DNA of 11,514 nucleotides, from NCBI GenBank assembly GCA_020059785.1, contig JAGVBL010000185.1, positions 1 through 11,514 of the forward strand, in the 5' to 3' direction. Each line of letters begins with the position of its first letter. The first letter of the stretch is position 1. The position numbers and the translations under genes were made by a program. Below, piece by piece: positions 8,205-11,514 of the stretch. This stretch comes from Ignavibacteriales bacterium. Its GTDB lineage: Bacteria > Bacteroidota > Ignavibacteria > Ignavibacteriales > Melioribacteraceae. The notes below the pieces were generated by a model. That model ran no database searches, was not told the DNA's origin, and saw nothing but the letters and a program-made list of their open reading frames with translations.

Positions 8205-8224
8205 TTGTGCCGTCTTCGCATAAC
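8204..8224 (+). repeat. Right-hand inverted partner of 7262-7282, ending in R'' of attC1
   Basis: This 21-base block ends with GCATAAC, the R'' box of attC1, and matches the reverse complement of the cassette's own start at 19 of 21 positions. Against the start of cassette 2, which now lies next to attC1, the match does not extend past the core heptamer. The block carries the internal palindrome TTGTGC, 7 bases, GCATAA, and no T-run follows, so it is not a simple terminator. Confidence 0.8.
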
Positions 8225-8398
8225 AAGCAAAACACCGACGCTCCCTTTGTTGATAAGGATTATTGTAGTCGCTCAACGCTTTTGCTCACGAGTTGGTTTT
8301 CACCAACCGCCGCAAGAAAATGAGTCGTTCGATAGCGGCGGTTGACTCATCGTTTTTGAGTTCGCAACAGCACTGCGGTGTTTTGCTAAACGTTGTGC
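8218..8398 (+). repeat. attC1 recombination site (181 bp)
   Basis: Boundaries are R'' GCATAAC (8218-8224) and R' GTTGTGC (8392-8398), complementary apart from one G-T. Inside them a perfect 12-bp stem pairs 8226-8237 (AGCAAAACACCG) with 8376-8387 (CGGTGTTTTGCT). Unequal unpaired spacers sit between R and L boxes (1 base on the left, 4 on the right), as attC sites have. The inner 138 bases carry further hairpins, including GTTGGT/ACCAAC (8292-8297, 8302-8307) and a 9-bp pair at 8305-8313/8335-8343. The site is longer than typical class 1 attC sites but in the range of long VCR-like ones. R boxes only partly fit RYYYAAC/GTTRRRY. Confidence 0.82.
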
Positions 8399-9748
8399 GT
8401 CATTGTATAACTGACAGGTATATAACAAAATAACTTGTTGTATGAAAACTTTTAGAATATTCATTTTTAGCCTATTGGTTTGTGGTATTAATTTTTGCTC
8501 TTCTTGTTTTAACGAGGAAGCATTTGTAGAGAAATATTTTCAGGAAATCTACCAACCATCTCAATTAGATTCAGTAAATAAATCCCTACCAAGCGAATAC
8601 TTCATAGAAAATATTACTTGGTACTGCTACCAAAGGAATCATTTATGCCAGTCTTCAACATTGCAAATGGTTGCTGAAAAAAATGGGATTACTGATAAAC
8701 CCCTTGACTTCTACTCGTTTCTTCTAGGTTACACTTATGGTGCTACTTATGTTAAAGGCGCAGGTATGTTTGCACCCTATAGTGACCCTGAACCTGGTTT
8801 CATTCTCGCTGGAAAATTTTTAGGAATAGAAAGAAAGTACCAGATTACCGATAATAAAGACCTGTTGATTGATAATATTAAGTATTTTCTATCGAAAGAT
8901 ATTCCTGTAAGAATTGCTTGGAATTCGGCTATGACTATGAAGTACGCTATAGAGTCAGAATACTTTCCTCGCCCAAAGGAATGGAAAGAACCGCCAAAAG
9001 AAGCATTCTCTCCACATAGCGTATTGTTTGTTGGTTATGATTCTTCTTCTTTTTACTATTACGAAACTCACGGTAAGGATTTTTCACTTCGTGGAGAAAA
9101 GGGTATTAGAATTGATAAATCTTCCGCTATTGATGCTATATCATCATTTAGCAGAAATTATAGATTGCCTTGGAAATATATGATGACAGTTTTTGTAAAA
9201 GATTCCATCTCTAATGACTTAAATAAAATTTTCGAAAGAAATGGTGAAGAAATGATTGGGAGAGTAATGGGACCCACAGCAACAGGTAGCTTTGCTATTA
9301 AAGGTCTTTCTCAAGGGGTAAAAAAAGAAGGTTCAAGTATTTTTAATTCTCCAAAAAAGGAATACTTTAAAAGAACCATTGAAACATTAATGGAAATCAG
9401 ACTGGATAATTCAGTATATCTTGAGCAAGAATTCAGCACTAACAGTGAGATTCAAAGAGTTTCTGAACTTCTAAAGAAATCAAGTAATAATTACCGAAGC
9501 ATTATTACAATTTTAGAAAAAGAAAAAAACAATAAGAATGACGTAATTTCAATTTGCAGACTTTTAGAATTATCTGCTGAATTCGAAGAAGAAGCTGGAA
9601 ATATTTTCATACTAGCAAGTAATTTAGGGAATGAATCATAATGAATATTGAGAACAACAGCGCATAACAAAGTGTATATGCCATTAGGGTTTCATCGGGT
9701 ATTCCATCGGTGTAGCCCGCACTCCCTTATGGCACATACACTCGACCG
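8393..9748 (+). mobile_element. Gene cassette 2 (putative papain-fold lipoprotein)
   Basis: A 1356-bp unit from the attC1 junction to the attC2 junction (G9748|T9749). Its first bases TTGTGCG pair with its own R'' GCATAAC at 9662-9668 in six of seven positions, whereas the heptamer now next to attC2 (GTTAGTG) pairs in only four of seven, because that heptamer came with cassette 3. One gene fills it, with a 49-base leader. Confidence 0.72.
8442..9641 (+). CDS. Putative lipoprotein with C39-like/BtrH-like papain-fold domain
   Basis: A 399-aa protein I cannot place firmly. It opens with a signal sequence (MKTFRIFIFSLLVCGINFCSSC) with a relaxed lipobox whose best cysteine is C22, so a membrane-anchored lipoprotein is likely. 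Residues 58-211 look like a C39-type papain-fold peptidase: Q64 and C69 in WYCYQRNHLCQSSTLQM (oxyanion Gln and nucleophile before a helix), then H192 in FSPHSVLFVGYD and an acidic residue E208 in YYYETHG, in the order Q-C-H-D/N/E. The remainder (about 250-399) is mostly helical and charged, with no domain I recognise. Such folds cleave peptides or, as in BtrH, move acyl groups; which applies is unknown. It is the sole gene of cassette 2 and AT-rich like the host. Start 8442 gives the full signal peptide. Fold assignment is an inference from motif order only. Confidence 0.5.
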   Translation: MKTFRIFIFSLLVCGINFCSSCFNEEAFVEKYFQEIYQPSQLDSVNKSLPSEYFIENITWYCYQRNHLCQSSTLQMVAEKNGITDKPLDFYSFLLGYTYGATYVKGAGMFAPYSDPEPGFILAGKFLGIERKYQITDNKDLLIDNIKYFLSKDIPVRIAWNSAMTMKYAIESEYFPRPKEWKEPPKEAFSPHSVLFVGYDSSSFYYYETHGKDFSLRGEKGIRIDKSSAIDAISSFSRNYRLPWKYMMTVFVKDSISNDLNKIFERNGEEMIGRVMGPTATGSFAIKGLSQGVKKEGSSIFNSPKKEYFKRTIETLMEIRLDNSVYLEQEFSTNSEIQRVSELLKKSSNNYRSIITILEKEKNNKNDVISICRLLELSAEFEEEAGNIFILASNLGNES

Positions 9749-9754
9749 TTAGTG
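9662..9754 (+). repeat. attC2 recombination site (93 bp)
   Basis: R'' is GCATAAC (9662-9668) and the present right end is GTTAGTG (9748-9754). The main stem pairs 9671-9689 with 9724-9742 in 17 of 19 positions (from AGTGTATATG on the left to ACATACACT on the right). Spacers are 2 bases left and 5 right. The 34-base tip contains a further CGGG/CCCG pair. Size and shape are close to classical attC sites. R'' and the current R' match poorly because R' belongs to the next cassette, as expected in an assembled array. Confidence 0.85.
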
Positions 9755-9813
9755 GTCATTGTAAAGACAAACCTAAATTGGAACTGTTAAGATAAAAATA
9801 GGAATTTTTTTAA

Positions 9814-10824
9814 ATGATAAATAACGAACATAACAATATGAAACAAACAATTTTAGGAGCTGGTGGAGCAATTGGTATTGAACTCGCTAAAAGTTTGAAG
9901 GAATACACTTCAAACATAAGATTAGTAAGCAGAAATCCTACAAAAATCAATTCAACTGACGAACTGTTTCCAGCTGACCTTACCAAAAAAGAGGACATCT
10001 TCAAGGCGATAGATGGCTCATACATTACTTATGTAACCATTGGTTTCCCTTACAAGACAAAAGTATGGAGGCAGAATTGGATACCTTTTATTCAAAACGT
10101 AATTGCAGCTTGTTTAGAACATAATTCAAAACTTGTATTTTTTGACAATGTATATGCTATTGGTGGTGATAATGTGAAACACATAAAAGAAGATTCACCC
10201 ATAAGCCCCACAAGTAAAAAAGGAGAAATCAGGGCAGAGGTTGACAGACTTATCTTGGAAAGTATTGATAAAAACAACTTGCAAGCAATTATAGCACGCG
10301 CACCAGATTTTTTTGGTGGTACTTCAAGGCAGAACAGTATAATTATGAACCTCGTATATGACAACCTTGTAAAGGGTAAAAAGGCACAATGGTTTTGCAA
10401 TTCTAAAGTAATTCACTCAATGGGCTATGTCCCTGAACTTGCAAAAGGAACAGCAATACTTGGCAATACTCCGCAAGCTTTCAATCAGATTTGGAATTTA
10501 CCAACAGACACTCAAAAAATAACAGGCGAGGAATGGATACATCTTTTTGCTGCTGAAATGGGAGCAAAAAACAACTATACAGTTTTACCTAATTTGTTGG
10601 TCAGGGCACTTGGATTTTTCATACCTGTTATGAAAGAATTAGCAGAAATGAACTATCAATATGACCGAGACTACTACTTTGACAGTTCTAAGTTCAACGA
10701 CTATTTTAATTTTACACCGACATCAAATACTGTTGCAATAAAAAAAGCTATTTCACAAATAAAAAATACTGACGAAACAAACGAGAAAAGGACAACGACC
10801 CGAACAAAACAGACAGACAACTAA
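9814..10824 (+). CDS. NAD(P)-binding epimerase/dehydratase-like protein (atypical SDR)
   Basis: A 336-aa Rossmann-fold protein. The nucleotide-binding loop is at the N-terminus (ILGAGGAIGIELAKSL, a GxGGxxG form), followed by SRNP at the second-strand end, a DLT motif, YVTIGFPYKTKVW, and the FFDNVYAIGG segment where extended SDRs have their Tyr active site. No clear YxxxK is seen, so catalysis may differ or be lost. RAPDFFGG and WNLPTD are typical of the substrate-binding half. The last 20 residues are hydrophilic and Thr/Lys-rich and look like added sequence. ATG 9814 has an AGGA ten bases upstream; ATG 9838 (MKQTILG) would start the fold directly and is the alternative. It probably shares a transcript with the reductase 10 bp downstream. 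The substrate is unknown. Confidence 0.8.
   Translation: MINNEHNNMKQTILGAGGAIGIELAKSLKEYTSNIRLVSRNPTKINSTDELFPADLTKKEDIFKAIDGSYITYVTIGFPYKTKVWRQNWIPFIQNVIAACLEHNSKLVFFDNVYAIGGDNVKHIKEDSPISPTSKKGEIRAEVDRLILESIDKNNLQAIIARAPDFFGGTSRQNSIIMNLVYDNLVKGKKAQWFCNSKVIHSMGYVPELAKGTAILGNTPQAFNQIWNLPTDTQKITGEEWIHLFAAEMGAKNNYTVLPNLLVRALGFFIPVMKELAEMNYQYDRDYYFDSSKFNDYFNFTPTSNTVAIKKAISQIKNTDETNEKRTTTRTKQTDN
10781..10805 (+). repeat. Imperfect direct repeat of 11377-11402, possible lost cassette end
   Basis: Within the last codons of the epimerase gene, ACGAGAA (10781-10787), four bases, then ACAACGACCCG (10792-10802) and AAC. The same order occurs at the end of the reductase gene and the start of attC3: ACGAGAA (11377-11383), three bases, ACAACGAACCG (11387-11397), then CTAAC. 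The two long blocks match in 17 of 18 positions. The second copy leads into a real R'' box; the first does not. Confidence 0.55.
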
Positions 10825-10834
10825 AAATTAGAAA

Positions 10835-11386
10835 ATGAGAAAAGTAATTGCAGCATTCAATATGACCCTTGACGGTGTTTGCGACCACACAACAGGAATT
10901 GCTGACGAAGGATTGCATCAACATTATTCTGATTTAATAGATAATGCAGGAATTATTTTATACGGGCGTACAACTTACCAACTAATGCAATTTTGGCAAA
11001 CACTTTTGCAAAATCCATCTGGTAAAAAGTCAATGGACGACTTTGCAATTTCAATAGACAAAATTCCAAAACTTGTTTTCTCCAACATACTAAACGATAC
11101 CAAATGGGACAGTGCAAAACTTTCAAACCTTCCGCTTAACGAAAAAGTTTTGGAACTCAAACAACAATCGGGAAAGAACATTTTAATTGGAAGTCGGAGT
11201 TTGATTATTCAACTGCTAAACAGTAATCTTATTGACGAATTTCAAATTTGTGTTCACCCTATCATCGAAGGGAAAGGACTAAGACTATTTGACCAAATCA
11301 AGCACAGGATTATGTTGAAACTCATTAAGACAAAATCACTAAACTCTGGTGCGACAGTATTTTATTATGAGCCGACACGAGAATAA
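10835..11386 (+). CDS. RibD C-terminal / dihydrofolate reductase-like protein
   Basis: A 183-aa protein of the DHFR/RibD-C superfamily (COG0262 type). The characteristic pieces are in order: MRKVIAAFNMTLDG at the N-terminus, LYGRTTYQLMQFW (the GRxTY/F motif that faces the nicotinamide), a KLVFSNIL strand, KNILIGSRSLIIQLL (GS/GG phosphate-binding turn near residues 116-122), then LIDEFQICVHPIIEGKGLRLF. These stand-alone proteins bind NADPH and reduce small heterocyclic substrates, but most have no proven reaction and are too divergent to be called true dihydrofolate reductase. They are frequent in Bacteroidota. It starts 10 bp after the epimerase stop, so translation is probably coupled. Its stop (11384-11386) lies ten bases before R'' of attC3. 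A role in trimethoprim resistance should not be assumed, although DhfR-fold proteins are classic integron cargo. Confidence 0.87.
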   Translation: MRKVIAAFNMTLDGVCDHTTGIADEGLHQHYSDLIDNAGIILYGRTTYQLMQFWQTLLQNPSGKKSMDDFAISIDKIPKLVFSNILNDTKWDSAKLSNLPLNEKVLELKQQSGKNILIGSRSLIIQLLNSNLIDEFQICVHPIIEGKGLRLFDQIKHRIMLKLIKTKSLNSGATVFYYEPTRE

Positions 11387-11395
11387 ACAACGAAC

Positions 11396-11514
11396 CGCTA
11401 ACAGCGGTTTTGCGTCATGCGATGTGACGTGCTTACATTCAATTGCAGTTTTTCAATTTAACTTAAGTGCTGGGTTGACAGTTTTGTAACCTGAACTCCG
11501 GCACGAATACTAAG
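11396..11514 (+). repeat. attC3, left part only (cut by window end)
   Basis: R'' CGCTAAC (11396-11402) directly follows the reductase gene, and CCGCT/AGCGG forms a small palindrome around it. A CGTCA/TGACG hairpin (11413-11417, 11425-11429) follows. The region to the window end has no gene. No partner for the left arm is visible, so the right arm and R' must lie beyond 11514. Identity as attC rests on R'' pairing with the cassette 3 start at 9748-9754. Confidence 0.6.

Larger units (their letters stand above)
7263..8392 (+). mobile_element. Gene cassette 1 (CPBP protease)
   Basis: A 1130-bp unit bounded by the G|TTGTGC junction at 7262/7263 and the same junction in attC1 at 8392/8393. It holds one gene in the usual cassette orientation, with its attC at the 3' end. 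The end-to-start pairing (8204-8224 with 7262-7282) indicates a former circle. Its base composition is visibly richer in GC than the rest of the window, which fits an outside source. Confidence 0.75.
9749..11514 (+). mobile_element. Gene cassette 3, two genes, right end outside window
   Basis: The cassette starts TTAGTGG at 9749. Its own R'' box (CGCTAAC at 11396-11402) pairs with that start in six of seven positions, or seven of eight counting the flanking C/G, so both ends belong to the same unit even though the attC is cut by the window edge. Two genes 10 bp apart occupy it, which is uncommon for cassettes. A repeat near the end of both genes suggests two former cassettes. Confidence 0.65.

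Noticed and set aside
8205..8223. Terminator after the CPBP gene
   Set aside because: The small palindrome has only a 6-bp stem with a mismatch and no following T-run, and it is part of the cassette end.
7262..8224. Terminal inverted repeats of a transposon around the CPBP gene
   Set aside because: No transposase lies between them, no target duplication flanks them, and the right copy ends exactly in the R'' box of an attC. The circular-cassette reading explains them better.
8411..8441. Imperfect palindrome ATAACAA/TTGTTGTAT before the cassette 2 gene as an operator or second attC
   Set aside because: The arms are short and AT-rich, no R boxes accompany it, and it sits at the start rather than the end of a cassette.

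Overview
The window is chromosomal DNA from an AT-rich, Gram-negative bacterium. The Mce-type transport protein, the form of UvrA, a secreted GH67 alpha-glucuronidase, the near absence of clear Shine-Dalgarno sequences and the type of tyrosine recombinase together suggest the Bacteroidota/Ignavibacteria side of the tree, perhaps a hemicellulose-degrading Ignavibacteriales member. This placement is an inference from gene content, not a measured result.

Left part (1-6332), all on the + strand, looks like ordinary core genome: the C-terminal part of an MlaD/Mce-domain lipid-transport protein (cut by the window edge), uvrA (nucleotide excision repair), an exported GH67 alpha-glucuronidase, and a small EVE-domain protein. 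They are separated by 47-113 bp and share no obvious pathway.

Right part (6338-11514) has the layout of an integron. A tyrosine recombinase on the - strand (6356-7177) is followed by a short divergent control region (7178-7262) with candidate divergent promoters and a 9-bp direct repeat. Then comes a run of + strand genes separated by long imperfect hairpins that behave as attC sites. Three cassettes can be delimited to the base: cassette 1 (7263-8392, CPBP membrane protease), cassette 2 (8393-9748, putative papain-fold lipoprotein) and cassette 3 (9749 to beyond the window, an NAD(P)-binding epimerase-like protein plus a RibD/DHFR-like reductase). The strongest evidence is that the R'' end of each cassette pairs with that cassette's own first bases (6 of 7 in every case), and in cassette 1 the pairing extends to 19 of 21 bases. 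This makes sense only if each unit once existed as a circle.

The recombinase has all the catalytic residues of its family (R131, K156, H220, R223, H246, Y255) but lacks the extra IntI-specific stretch between boxes II and III that defines classical integron integrases. The window therefore seems to hold an integron-like cassette-capture system run by a XerC/D-sized recombinase, which standard integron searches could miss. The array continues past the right edge, because attC3 is cut by the window.
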